Virus record (IMG/VR): IMGVR_UViG_3300036980_000478
Span: 1-44,004 of that record
From: a virus
Strand: one strand, 5' to 3'
Length of the DNA stretch: 44,004 bases
Shown: piece after piece, positions 1 to 10,800 of the stretch
Layout of the letters: the number at the start of each line of letters is the position of its first letter
Position numbering within the stretch: position 1 is the stretch's first letter
Program-made: the position numbers and the translations under genes
The notes under the pieces: generated by a model
The model's input: the letters and a program-made list of their open reading frames with translations, nothing else
Told to the model about the DNA's origin: nothing
Databases searched by the model: none

Positions 1-1
1 T

Positions 2-1243
2 TCGCCCTGGCTGCCGGCTGACATCCGTCAATCCAGCGGGCTTATCACTCTGAAAGGTAATGACACAAAGATCTTCCTCTTGGGACAGCACTATCAATCA
101 GCCGCCGGATCCAGGCATGGCCTGACGGCGTGGGATGAGCTGTGGACCTACGAAACAGAACTGCATTACAGGATGTGGGATGAGCTGACGCCTATCCCGA
201 CTGAGGACAACTCGATACGCCTCATCGTCACCTATGCCGGCTTCATGCCCGGCTCGCGCGGACGCGTCGACGAACGCAACCTTCTGTGGGATCTGTACTC
301 GGACAACGTTGGTAGATTGCCCAACGGAGAAATGGAATGGCCGGAAGGCAAAGGCCAGCCCATCCCCGGGCTCGAGGATCTTCCCTGCTGGAGCAACGGA
401 TCCGTGTTCGTGTGCTGGATGCACGAACCCTGCCAACCCTGGCAGACACCGGAATACTACGCCGCCGAGAGACGCGAGCAGCGCGCAAGCGCCTATGTCC
501 GCCAGCACGATAACCGATGGGTGTCCTCAACTGAGGAGTTCATCGACATGCACTGGTGGGACGCCGCTTGCTTGCTGCCAAGCCCGAAACAGCCCGACCG
601 ATCGGTGAGCCTGTCTATCGGGGTTGACTTCGCTCCGAAGGTTGACCGGGCCGCCGTCGTCGCAACCTACATGGACAAGCACGAGAATGTCTGCCAGGCG
701 TTCCACAAGATCTGGCACGGCTCTCCCAACGAGCCTCTACATCCCGGGATCGTCGGCAACTACCTCATCGAGATCTTCACGCTCCACAAGATCAGGAACA
801 TGCGCTACGACCCGTATCAGTTCCTGGGGACGGCAATGAGCCTGACTGCCCTGGGCCTGCCTATGGAGGAGTGGACCTCCGGCGACCCGAACTACGTCGC
901 AATGACCGAGGAGCTATACCGGCTCTTGAAGTATCATAGATTCAGGACTTACGCAGACGATGAGTGCCGCGAGCACATCGTCGCTACGGTCGTCGAACAT
1001 AAGCCGACCGGAATGCGTATCTCTAAGGCCAAGGGTGGCAAAAATGACTTCGCTGTGGCGCTGGCGATGGCTGCCCACTACACCGTCATATCCGGCGGGG
1101 AGACCGTCAGAGAGCCGATGTTCATTGAGTCTCCGTTCGCTGATCTTACGGAGCTTCCCATGAGTGTCGAGCAGGCTGAAATGCAGCGGATCCTCCCGCG
1201 CGAACTGCGTGATCCTGGCATGGAAGAAATGTGGAGAGATTAG
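2..1243 (+). CDS. terL: Terminase large subunit (5' truncated by window edge)
   Basis: The reading frame is open from base 2, so the N-terminal part with the Walker A motif lies outside the window. What remains starts just before the ATPase Walker B-like segment (LTAWDELW, about nt 119-145) followed by a coupling-motif-like VTYAGF. The C-terminal nuclease domain has an RNase H-fold pattern with three spaced acidic motifs: GVDFAP (near 620), YDPYQF (near 808) and NDFAVALAMAAH (near 1043). In the family this protein cuts concatemeric DNA and powers packaging through the portal. The portal gene follows two bases after the stop. A TTG inside the frame at 80 is not a credible start because the coding frame continues upstream of it. 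Identification is secure at family level; the subfamily is not resolved. Confidence 0.88.
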   Translation, partial: SPWLPADIRQSSGLITLKGNDTKIFLLGQHYQSAAGSRHGLTAWDELWTYETELHYRMWDELTPIPTEDNSIRLIVTYAGFMPGSRGRVDERNLLWDLYSDNVGRLPNGEMEWPEGKGQPIPGLEDLPCWSNGSVFVCWMHEPCQPWQTPEYYAAERREQRASAYVRQHDNRWVSSTEEFIDMHWWDAACLLPSPKQPDRSVSLSIGVDFAPKVDRAAVVATYMDKHENVCQAFHKIWHGSPNEPLHPGIVGNYLIEIFTLHKIRNMRYDPYQFLGTAMSLTALGLPMEEWTSGDPNYVAMTEELYRLLKYHRFRTYADDECREHIVATVVEHKPTGMRISKAKGGKNDFAVALAMAAHYTVISGGETVREPMFIESPFADLTELPMSVEQAEMQRILPRELRDPGMEEMWRD

Positions 1244-1245
1244 CG

Positions 1246-3117
1246 ATGGAAGATGAGGGGAAGGCTCCCGAGATCACCGTCGATGGTATGCAGCGGGCGC
1301 CGGAGTACATCATGGCTCGCTGGAAACGTGCCAAGGAGGACTGCCAGCCGTGGCACAACAAGATCGCCATGTATCGGAAGCTCTACGACAACAAGCACTA
1401 CAGCAGTGAACCCAAGGCCGGCGAGCGCAGGATCAACCTGCCGGAGTATCAGAACGTCGTCGACCTGGCAGTCGGCATCCTGGGATCCAAGCCGGTAGAG
1501 TTCCGCGCCTATGGGTTCACGCCGGGCGAAGCGGAGCAGAACCAGGGGAGCCGCGTTGAGAAGCTGCTCCAGGCGTGCATGTACGTCAACGGCGTCCGCC
1601 AGGAAATCGACATCCAAAAGACCCTGCTCAAGATGTTCGTCCGCGACACTGTTGGCTGCCTGCGGACTGTGTGGGACAACGAGTACGCCGATGAGTACAT
1701 GGAGGAACAGGGCTACTCGGACGTTCCCATCCGGTGGCAGGTCGTCGATGCGATGAATGTCTATCCGGTGCCCGGTGGCAAGAATCGCTGGCTGTGCATA
1801 TTCCACGCTGTCGAGAGATCTATCGCTGATGTGGAAGCAGCAGAGAACATCAGCATTCCTGCGTTCAACAAGATGTCGAAAGAGGAGAAGGAGCGCACCA
1901 AGCATCAGTGGCTGGACTATTGGGAGTTCGCCAAGGCCAAGGTCGAGGAGCTTGACGACGACGACAATGTCTTGAGTGAGCATGATAGCGTCGTTGTTCG
2001 TAACGCAACTATTTACGCTGACTACTTGATTGACCCTCTTGAAGTGAAGGAGGGCTATCACGACTTGACCTACACCATCTTCTTCTATGACCCGACACCA
2101 GAGAATGATCCCAAGTTGTGGGGCAAGGGGATCCTGACTGCACTCATGGAGCTGGTGCCGCATTTGGAGACGCGCTTCAACCGGCAGACGCGGCTGGTGG
2201 ATCTCTACGCCTCGCAGAACATGGTGTCCAAGACTGCTGATGCGCGCAAGATCAGGACAGACCCGGCCTTGGGCAAGATTGTTCCGTTGGGGCTCAACGA
2301 GGATCTCGGATGGCCTCAGTGGCCAGGAACGCCTCCTGACGTGACACAGCAGATTGCCTTCCTGCAGGGTGCGATCCAACAGTCGAGCTTCCCCCAGGCG
2401 CTCTATGGGCAAGGCGTTTCGACAATGGCCGGTTACGCGATCTCGCAGCTTGTGTCGACAGGACAGATCAGGCTGGTCACGCCAGGCGCACAGTTGGGGC
2501 TGGCGTGGACGATCGTTGCTAACAAGACGATGGCCCTTCTGCGCGAGTTCGCTGAGGCACCGATCATATGCTACGGCGTCCATGAGGGAAACCGCTTCCA
2601 GGAAACAGTGTCGGTAGAGGATGCGGTCGGCCTGCGCGTGGACGCTGATGTCATGTCCACTTTCCCCGGCGAGGATGTGCAGTCTGTGGCGATGGCTACC
2701 CAGGCTACGCCACACCTGTCGCATTCGACGATCCTCGAGCGGTACTATCATATCCAGCAGCCGAATGACGAAATCCGGCGTATGGAGATTGAGCAGGTTC
2801 GCAAGAACCCGGCGATGCTGGAGATCGTGATGATGGAGTACCTCAAGGAATTGGCAGCCGAAGAGGCCGAAAATAAGGATAGTTCTCCGAAGATCTATGG
2901 TGCTCTCCTGCAACGCTACATGAGCCAGGGGATGCCAGGCAAGCCTGGCCGCCCGGGAGAACCACCCAACCCGATGCAGCCAATGGGTCTGCAGTCGCCC
3001 ACCGGACAGCCGGTTCCGGGCGCCACTGGCGAGGAGCCTTACGGCCAGGAGCAGACACAGGGCCTTGAGGATCTTGTGACGTATACTCCATCACTGACGG
3101 GAGGCTTTGGCGGATGA
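1246..3117 (+). CDS. Portal protein
   Basis: A 623-residue protein directly after terminase, as expected for the dodecameric portal through which DNA enters the head. An in-frame GTG exists at 1231 inside terminase, but the ATG at 1246 has a GGAGAG ribosome-binding site 8 nt upstream and is preferred. The N-terminus is a helical region with W/Y-rich segments (MARWKRAKEDCQPWHNKI), the centre contains a long alpha/beta stretch, and residues around 390-410 carry a Gly/Ser-rich segment (GQGVSTMAGYAISQL) of the kind seen in portal stem/tunnel regions. The last 60 residues are Pro/Gly/Gln-rich (GMPGKPGRPGEPPNP) and probably disordered. The call rests on position, size and general character. No single diagnostic motif is visible, so a remote structural match would be the best confirmation. 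Confidence 0.78.
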   Translation: MEDEGKAPEITVDGMQRAPEYIMARWKRAKEDCQPWHNKIAMYRKLYDNKHYSSEPKAGERRINLPEYQNVVDLAVGILGSKPVEFRAYGFTPGEAEQNQGSRVEKLLQACMYVNGVRQEIDIQKTLLKMFVRDTVGCLRTVWDNEYADEYMEEQGYSDVPIRWQVVDAMNVYPVPGGKNRWLCIFHAVERSIADVEAAENISIPAFNKMSKEEKERTKHQWLDYWEFAKAKVEELDDDDNVLSEHDSVVVRNATIYADYLIDPLEVKEGYHDLTYTIFFYDPTPENDPKLWGKGILTALMELVPHLETRFNRQTRLVDLYASQNMVSKTADARKIRTDPALGKIVPLGLNEDLGWPQWPGTPPDVTQQIAFLQGAIQQSSFPQALYGQGVSTMAGYAISQLVSTGQIRLVTPGAQLGLAWTIVANKTMALLREFAEAPIICYGVHEGNRFQETVSVEDAVGLRVDADVMSTFPGEDVQSVAMATQATPHLSHSTILERYYHIQQPNDEIRRMEIEQVRKNPAMLEIVMMEYLKELAAEEAENKDSSPKIYGALLQRYMSQGMPGKPGRPGEPPNPMQPMGLQSPTGQPVPGATGEEPYGQEQTQGLEDLVTYTPSLTGGFGG

Positions 3118-3335
3118 GCGGAAAGTCACGCACCAGCGTCAAGGAAGCCATGACGGATATGCGCGAGTCGGTTCGCATGGCACACAAGGGTCTTAGCCAG
3201 AGTGTCATGGGTCCAGCGAAGGATCCTGATAAGCAGTTCTTCGAAGGTTTGTCGGATGACGACCTGGGTCGTCTTCGCAGGGTTTTCGGGGAGGCCGAAG
3301 TCGATCGTTACATTCAGGCGATGACGGGAGGCTGA
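3114..3335 (+). CDS. Small hypothetical head-region protein
   Basis: A 73-residue, mostly helical protein whose ATG overlaps the portal stop (ATGA at 3114-3117), implying translational coupling. A GGGAGG ribosome-binding site lies 7 nt upstream. The second half (SDDDLGRLRRVFGEAEVDRYIQ) looks like a helix-turn-helix-sized amphipathic pair, but there is no recognisable DNA-binding signature. The location between portal and further head proteins suggests a minor head or assembly role. I do not recognise the family. Confidence 0.7.
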   Translation: MSGKSRTSVKEAMTDMRESVRMAHKGLSQSVMGPAKDPDKQFFEGLSDDDLGRLRRVFGEAEVDRYIQAMTGG

Positions 3336-3336
3336 T

Positions 3337-4623
3337 ATGAAGGACCAAGGCGGCGGCGGCAAGACATCCACCAAGAAGGCTGGTGGGACGGCTTCTGTCA
3401 ATGCAGGGCGAAGTCGATCGGCGGGGTCAACTTCCGCGGCCACTACCAAGACTACGACGACCAAGTCGTCTCTGACTGGCGGCCTTGGCGTTGCCGGCGC
3501 CGGTGGAGCGAACAAGCCTGGCGTCGACCGGGGCACTTTGACGCCGGAAAAGTCGAAGCCGCCGAAAACCGCAACGGAGATGCTCGCCGGACGCTCCGGC
3601 GGAACTGATAGCTTCCTGGGCACAGCCGGATCCGACTACCGCAACATGATGGACTGGGCTGTTAGCCGGGGCAACTTCCCTGGCCAGATTACCAACCAGG
3701 AGCTTCCCTATCTGCTCAGTCGTGGCACGCCAAGCACGCTGGACAAGCTGGCCGGCAAGTACGTCGAGACGGAGTGGGGTCTCATCCTTCCGGGATCCGG
3801 CATCGGGAACAAGCTCGGCGTCACCATGCCTGGGGCCGGCGGCGCACCGCTGCTTGTGCCGCCGACGCTGCCTTCATCGGGTGGTGGAGAAACGAAGTAC
3901 GAGTGGTCCGAGGGCAAGTACCAACTCGCCGGAGGCAAGCCTCCCGAGTGGTGGGTAGCCATGACGCCGGACAAGGTCGACGAGAAATCGTCCTACGCCA
4001 TGATGATGAACTCCATGATCCCCTACATGTCTCCAGAGGATCAGGTGCGTGCAGCTCATTCGCTGTACATGTTCGATCCCAATGGCTTCTCGAGGTATAA
4101 GAGCGGCAAGATCCCCGAGGCGCGCACGCGCAGCGAGGAGGAGCAGTTCTACCGCGGCCTCATGGGCCTCGGCGTAGCGGGCGCAGCGCCAGGCGGCGGC
4201 GCCGGGCGATCGCCTAACTACGTCGGCATGAACGAGTACGATCTCAACGCCGAAATGCGCAAGTACATGACCTCGCAGCAGCGAGCGACGGATGCTATCC
4301 AGACTCTCAGCAACATGCGCGAAGCAACGACCAAGGCCAGGGAACCGCTTGGCCCTGGGTACACGATGCTGCAGACGCTTCTTGGATCCTTCGAGGGCGC
4401 CGGAGCGAAGGAGCAGTCCCAGGGCGTCACCCGGCGTGACTATTCCAGTCTTCTTGGTTCTCTGGATCCAACCCTGGCAGCCACACAGGGCGGTGAGCTT
4501 GCCGGCTATGGCGGACTGGCGCAGATGCTGTCGCAGCCCTACGCCTCCGCCGGGCAGATCACGCCGATGTCTCAACTGGCTGGCCGGAACATCTTTGGCC
4601 AACAGAATCAAAGGTTCTTCTAA
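3337..4623 (+). CDS. Hypothetical virion-region protein with low-complexity N-terminus
   Basis: A 428-residue protein beginning one base after the previous stop, with GGGAGG placed 5 nt before the ATG. The first ~85 residues are low-complexity Gly/Ser/Thr/Lys (for example SAATTKTTTTKSS), probably disordered. Residues ~95-190 and ~200-300 are more globular, with Met-rich helices (YAMMMNSMIPYMS). A Gly/Ala-rich linker (GVAGAAPGGGAG) sits near 280, and the C-terminus is Gln/Gly-rich. There are no catalytic motifs, signal peptide or membrane segments. Position suggests a minor head or ejection protein, but the function is unknown. Confidence 0.75.
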   Translation: MKDQGGGGKTSTKKAGGTASVNAGRSRSAGSTSAATTKTTTTKSSLTGGLGVAGAGGANKPGVDRGTLTPEKSKPPKTATEMLAGRSGGTDSFLGTAGSDYRNMMDWAVSRGNFPGQITNQELPYLLSRGTPSTLDKLAGKYVETEWGLILPGSGIGNKLGVTMPGAGGAPLLVPPTLPSSGGGETKYEWSEGKYQLAGGKPPEWWVAMTPDKVDEKSSYAMMMNSMIPYMSPEDQVRAAHSLYMFDPNGFSRYKSGKIPEARTRSEEEQFYRGLMGLGVAGAAPGGGAGRSPNYVGMNEYDLNAEMRKYMTSQQRATDAIQTLSNMREATTKAREPLGPGYTMLQTLLGSFEGAGAKEQSQGVTRRDYSSLLGSLDPTLAATQGGELAGYGGLAQMLSQPYASAGQITPMSQLAGRNIFGQQNQRFF

Positions 4624-4636
4624 GCGGGAGGATGCA

Positions 4637-4885
4637 ATGCGGTTATATGAGTTTGTGCACTTGTCCAATGCTTCGCCACGCGATGCGATCGAACTCAACA
4701 AGCACATGGCCGGCGGAGCCAGCGACATCAGGATCGAGACGGCATTCCAGTACGGCCCAAGGATCGTGGTGATCACGTCGAAGGAAGTCGACGAAATGCC
4801 GGATGACGTTCTGAATGCGATGGGTGTTCCTCGAGCAACCGTCGCCCTCGAGCTGGCTCCTGAGGTTCTACCCGACGAGGCCTGA
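4637..4885 (+). CDS. Small hypothetical protein (82 aa)
   Basis: The ATG at 4637 follows a GGGAGG box at 4625-4630. The product is 82 residues with an alternating beta/alpha pattern (RLYEFVHLSN, PRIVVITSKEV) and an acidic C-terminus (LELAPEVLPDEA). It ends three bases before the GTG of the giant gene, so the two are probably translated together. The same frame is open further upstream inside the preceding gene, but that extension is a frame shadow. No family recognised. Confidence 0.65.
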   Translation: MRLYEFVHLSNASPRDAIELNKHMAGGASDIRIETAFQYGPRIVVITSKEVDEMPDDVLNAMGVPRATVALELAPEVLPDEA

Positions 4886-4888
4886 CCT

Positions 4889-7800
4889 GTGCCTGATTTC
4901 TGGAAAGACGACGCCTACAAGAAGCTGTTGGCGGAGCCTGATTCGCCTAAGACATCGAAGAAGTCGGGCTCTGTGTCGAAGGCTGCCCTGCCCTATGCGC
5001 CGCCGGCGAACGATACGCTGGCGAACGCGTTGACCATCAGGGCCAACCCGACGATCGAACAGAAGTACAAGAAGCTGCTCGTTCCTTTCAGTTCTCAAGC
5101 CAGTCAGCAACGCTTCGCTGCAGACGATCTTGTTGTCCCAGGGACGCCGCCGCCCCAACCGGCATCACCGGCGCAACCGTTTCCTTTGCGGAACCTGGGC
5201 GCTGTCGGCGCCCCTGGGAGTCTGCGGGCTCCTTCACCGTTCGCCCCCTATGGAACCTATGAGGATACCGAGCTTGGCATGACCGTCGCCAAGGAGCCGG
5301 ATCCTTTCGCTTTACTGCTCAGCCGGCCAGCGCCGCGACCGGGACCACACATCACCGGCTATGACTTCGGGATCGGTGAGTGGATGGCTGGCGTACAGGA
5401 GTTTTTCAATCAGGAGGGGAAGGCCCTCGATCGCTTCAACGAGCGCGTGGCAGCCGGACAGCCCGGCCTGGCGCTTGGCGGCCTAATGCGCCCGCTCGAG
5501 GAGTTTTATGTAAGCATGTATGGCAAGGGTAAGCAGGACAAGCGTGTGTGGGGCGTTGAAGCGGATCCAGATACCGGCGCCATGCTTGTTGTTCCACGCG
5601 ACATCCGCGAGTCATCCGTCGCAGGCAAGCTATTCAGCACGTCCTGGCTGTATCCAAAGGGCAAGTGGGGCAAGTGGCGCCAGGACAACCCGGCGCTGGA
5701 CCTGTTCTCTGGCAGCCTGTCCTTCCTCAAGATGATCCTCGACAGCGGATGGAACATCACTGTCAATGGCTTCTGGCCTTCTCTCGTATGGCGCGATGCT
5801 CCCTATCTGACACCCTATCGGGCATGGAGAGCCAACCTCGCGTACATCGCTGACAAGTATCCCACCGGGAACAAGTGGGGCAGGACCGGAGTCAACACGA
5901 GCCTTCACACGCTCGGGACGGAGCAGAAGGAACTCATCACTCCTGGCCGGATGATTGCGATGACCTTCCAGGATATGTGGAAGCCTTACCTCGCAGCGAT
6001 CGAAGCCGGGAAGTATTCCTACGAGGAGGAGCTTGTTCCTGCCTGGCAGAAGCTCTTGTCTGCTGGCGAAGATGTCCGCCAGAAAATGAAGGCCGACGCA
6101 ATCCTGGAATACGGCGTGGGGCCTGAGGCGGATGCGGCTAGGGAAGCGTTCATATCCGCGGCTGTCGCAAGACGCCGCATCGACCCGCTCATCGCCCGTG
6201 GCGTCGGCAAGATGACTGAGGCTGCCCTGGCGCCGATGTTCTCTGCCCGCGGACCTCACCCGTATGACGATCAGGTCGCCTACGCCGATTCGGTTCGTGA
6301 CGTTGATCGTCGGTCGGTGCAGCGTGGTGCAGAGACATACACGAGTGGCTGGAAAGACCTGATGACCGGCCTTTCCAGGGAGTTCGTGACCTCGACGGGC
6401 ATTGATCCAAGCTACTCGTATACCTGGTCGATTGACCCGGTAGCGGAACAAGCCTACTACCGCGAGCGAGATCTCATCGCGGCGCAGATGGGCCGCTTGC
6501 TGACGCCGAGCGAAGAGTACCGCTTGAAGATGGGCTTCGAGGATCCAGCGATCGAAATGCTCGGTGAGGTCTTTCTTGATCTGTCCTGGGCAGTCCCTCA
6601 GAAGATTTGGGACACAGCCTTCCGTGTGGCGATGATCCCACTGCGCGGACTAGCCAAGGTCGGTTGGCGCGGAGCCCGGGCCGTTGGCATGGGGTCATTC
6701 GTGAGTTGGCTCGGCAGGGAAACGACGATGTCTACTGCTCGTCGGTTTAGCTTCCGCGCGGCTGAGGTCTTTGGCGTTATCAGCCAGAACGTCGACAACG
6801 TTGACGGCGTGATCCAGGCGACAGAGAGATATGTCGAGGGAGCATTCAGGTCGATCCCTGCCGTGGGCCAGCGTCAGATCCGCATGGGCGCAGAACTAGC
6901 GGACGTTGTCGATATGAAGCAGTGGGCCACGATGGTCGACGACTCCATCGAGGAAGTGACAGAGATCATCCAGAAGCAAGCTCTCGATGCAGGTATGCCT
7001 GCCGCAGAAGCCGTCAAGCTGAGGCCGACCAAGGGGCAGGTCGTCAATGAGGTTGCGGACAAGTTCCAGGCTGCTTATCTGCGCGCGGTTGAGGAGAAGC
7101 TCGGAACACGCGTGGAGACGGTTCTTGCAACGAAGGTCGGGCCTGCGGTGGATACCTTGCGTGGCGCGTGGATCGAGAGTGTCCTGGCTGCCCGGCCTGC
7201 GTGGACAGCGATCAACGCGATGGATACCTGGTTCCGGGCTATGCTCTACGGGGTCAATCCACTCATGTCTGTGGATGAGATCCTCGCCACGACCAGAATC
7301 CCTCGGTCTATCTTTGAGCGGTTCCCGGTCGTTGAAGCGAAGGGAGAAATGGCCCTCGGCTCGAAGATGCCGAGGTTCGGGCCGTTCGGCTTCATGTGGC
7401 AGCGCCACAAGGGATCTGTGTTTCAGCAGATGCCGTGGCCGATCGGGGAGCAGGGATGGTCTAAGTTCCCGAAGGCGTATGCCGAGAATCACCCAATGGC
7501 CTCGGCGTTCGCAGATGGTCTTGGCTGGAAGCATTGGGGCGTCAGAACTCGCGAGACGCTCAACCTCGGGAATTGGGCTGCCGGCTGGAAGATGTACAAC
7601 ACGCAGCTCGAGTTCGCTGTCGCTGTCAGGTTGTATGCGACCCGCTACTGGAAGAACTACAGTGCCCTGTCCAAGCTCGGCGCAGCGAATCTCGTTGACG
7701 TGATCGACGATCCGGCCATGCGTGGGCTTGCCAGCATGATTTGGAATATGTCGGGCGATAACCCGGCTGTGCTGGAGACCCTGGCTGCCGAGGCGCTTCT

Positions 7801-10800
7801 CGGAGAAGGGATCCGTAGCAGGCCGTTCGCAACGCTGTTCGGCGGAGCAGACCTCAATCGGATGTTCCGCAACTTCACGCCGGAGCAGCGCGAGGTCCTG
7901 CGCGTCAAGCTCTACGAGGGGATGCGCGAGCGGATCAAGAGAGACAGGGGCCTGACGCCGGATAGTGCGGCTGAGGTTGTACAGTCGCTGCGCGATGACT
8001 TCGTGGCTGATTGGGCTGCTCATAACAAGGGCATCAACGCCGACGACTACATCCGTGGCAAGGGAACTGTCGAGCCGGCTGCCGGCCCGCCGGCTGCGGC
8101 TGGCCTGACCGACATCGGTGGTGGCGAGCTTGATCAGGTTGCGCATCAGACGGAAGTAGATATAGACAAACTCAGATCCAAACTGCGCAAGTCATGGAGC
8201 AACCTGACAGACGAAGACATCGAGCAGGTGATCGCGGAAGCCATTGAAAGGGAGGTAAAGCCAGGAGCTGCATTCGATGATGCTGACGTTCTCGCCGCCA
8301 AGAGATCCAAGGATAAGGCGATGAGGGCAGAGATCGAGAAAGGCCACGCTGAGGAAACGGCGAAGCTGACGCAACGCTTCGGGTCGCTTCCTACTGAGGT
8401 AAACGGCAGGCCGGTCGCTGGCTACTGGATCATCGAAGAAACAGATGCTGGTGTCGTTGTCGGGGTGTCGTGGTCTCCAACAAAGGACTACGAGTGGGGC
8501 TTCACGATCAAGCCTGGCGAGACCTTCGATGAGGCTCTGTCTCGGGCAAACGACGCGTACGCGGACATGATCGCCAAAACGAGATCAGGGGGTGTTGGCA
8601 CTGTAGAACCTACTGGAAGTCGCCTAACAACCACTGATGTCCGTATCTCAACGCAGGAGGGTGTGTTCGAGTACACCTACGAGGAAGCTGTTGCACGCCG
8701 GGACGATCTGAGCAGGTGGCTGACCGAGGGCGGAACAGAGGGACTGCCGGATGCAGAGAGGCATCTTGCTGCCGATGAGTTGAAGGCGTTGGACCGCGCG
8801 CTTGGCGCGCAGACCGTTGTCCCGCCGGCGAGCGCAATCAGTCCGCAGGCTGTGCCTGGCATTCCTGGGAACTTTGTCGCCGGCGGCGCCGGGAACACGG
8901 CTGCTGAGATCGCGTCGTGGACAAGCGATGAGTACATTGCCTCGCTTGTGGGGCGGACACGCCAGCTTGCCCATGAGTTGCAGGTTGTAGCCCCGGCTGA
9001 TGCCTCAGGGATCGAGCGCGAGCTCTATTGGCTTGGAGAGGAGATTGATTGGATCCGCACCCGGGCCGACGAGCTTGGCGTTCCGTGGGAACTGCGGCGC
9101 ACGTTCGAGGCAGGGCCTGATCCGGTTCTTCCGGGAGACCTTGTCTACTACATGGAGCCACTCGACGACGTTCTCGAAATCGGCGTTGTCGATAGCGTGA
9201 TGGGCAATACTGCCGTGATGAGCAACAACGACGTAGTGCCTGTGCATCGCATTGGCCCACACGTCACGGATCCATATAAGTTTTCCGACACGCCGGTTCT
9301 CGCGCCGCGTCCTGTCTCTCGCCCGGCACCCAGGCCGGCTGAGGCATCGCCTATCGACAACCTCATGGATCAGGGGATGTCCGAGGTCGACGCAACCAAG
9401 ACTGTCGCCCGGGAAGAAGCAGACGCTGTGCGCCCGCCCGATACTGCCCCGATCAGCGAGGCGGATCAGGTCGGCAAGGTGACAACGGACTATGGCGATC
9501 GGTCTGTTGAAGGTCCCAAGCCGAAGCCTGTCCGGGATCCAACGACCAGGGAAGGTCGCCAGAAGATCATCGACGATCTTGACGAGGAGATCGAAGCGAT
9601 CGAGAGGACCAAGAGCCCCGAAGCGCAGGAAGCATACCGCAAGGGCAAGGAAGCTCGCGCGGCGATGGCTGCCCTGCAGGAGGAGACATCCAAGCACGCG
9701 ATCGGCTTCGAGGCTTCGCCGGAATACTGGACGCTGTGGGATGACCTATCGCGAATGCGTGAGGCGCTCAACAAGTTCCGGGCGACTGTGTACCCGGGGC
9801 CAGCGCACATGCGCTCTGCTCCGATGGCCTGGAAGAAGTATTACCTGTGGAGCCAGGTCGTCTACGAGAACCAACTGGCCTACACCAATGAAATGCTCGC
9901 CGCGCTCAAGGACGGACGCGCGCGCTTCTACAAGCGCATGAGCCCTGACGAGTTCCTGCAGAAGATCGGCGGCCTGGATCTCGTCTACGACGAGCGAGGC
10001 ATCCTGATCTCGTGGACCGATCGTAGCGGCACGTTCCGCAGGACGCCGTACACTGTCCGCAAAGGCCTCGATGAGTTTCAAGCCATGATGGTCGGTCCCA
10101 ATGCTCCGACCGGGACCAAGATGGCGGATCCCTTCTTCGGCAGGCCGGCGCCGCCTATCCCTCCGGCTGCCGCTGCCCCGCCCCCGGCTGCAGCGCCGAC
10201 GCCTCCGCCGGCTGCTCCGCCACCTGCCGCTGCGCCACCGCCGGCTGCCGCTGCACCACCGCCTCCGGCTGCGCAAGCGCCTCCAGCTCGCCCGGCGGCG
10301 CCGGCACCCCTCGAGCCGGCTATCCCGCCTCCCGGCGGCCCACAGACGGCAGCGCCTCAGGCCCGACCGCCAAGCCCGCCGCCGCCCGAGGTCAGGGCTG
10401 GCGCGGGTGTACCGACGGACCTTCCTCTGACTGACATCCGAACGGATCCGAGGTTCCAGCCGCGCGATTCGTCAGGACAACTCATGCAGGTGAACGCGGC
10501 GCGCGTTGAGGTCATGGGAGACAACTGGGACTGGAAGATCTACGACCCAATCAAAGTCAATCGCATCGGCCCGGATGCTGCTTCCTATGGCAAGGGCTTT
10601 GAGCCAGGTCAGTACCTTATTCTCAGTGGACATCACCGCTTCGGTGCTGCGCACCGCGCCAATCTGCAGACACTTCCTGTCATGCTATTCGATCTTCCGT
10701 TCGCTGATGCCCTGCGCGTTGCCGAACTGTCCAACGTGATCAGCGCGGAAATGACACCCTGGGAGAAGGGGTCTATGCTTCTCCGCAGATTGAAGAATGG

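Noticed and set aside
1240-2913. 557-codon open frame on the minus strand opposite the portal gene
   Set aside because: Exact shadow of a GC-rich plus-strand gene, no ribosome-binding site, and a product rich in Leu/Arg/His without domains.
7047-7703. 218-codon plus-strand frame inside the giant gene
   Set aside because: Ser/Arg-rich out-of-frame shadow with no convincing start.
10101-10430. 109-codon Arg/Leu-rich frame over the Pro/Ala linker
   Set aside because: It arises from the low-complexity CCG/GCC repeats of the linker and has no ribosome-binding site, unlike the ORF at 11436.
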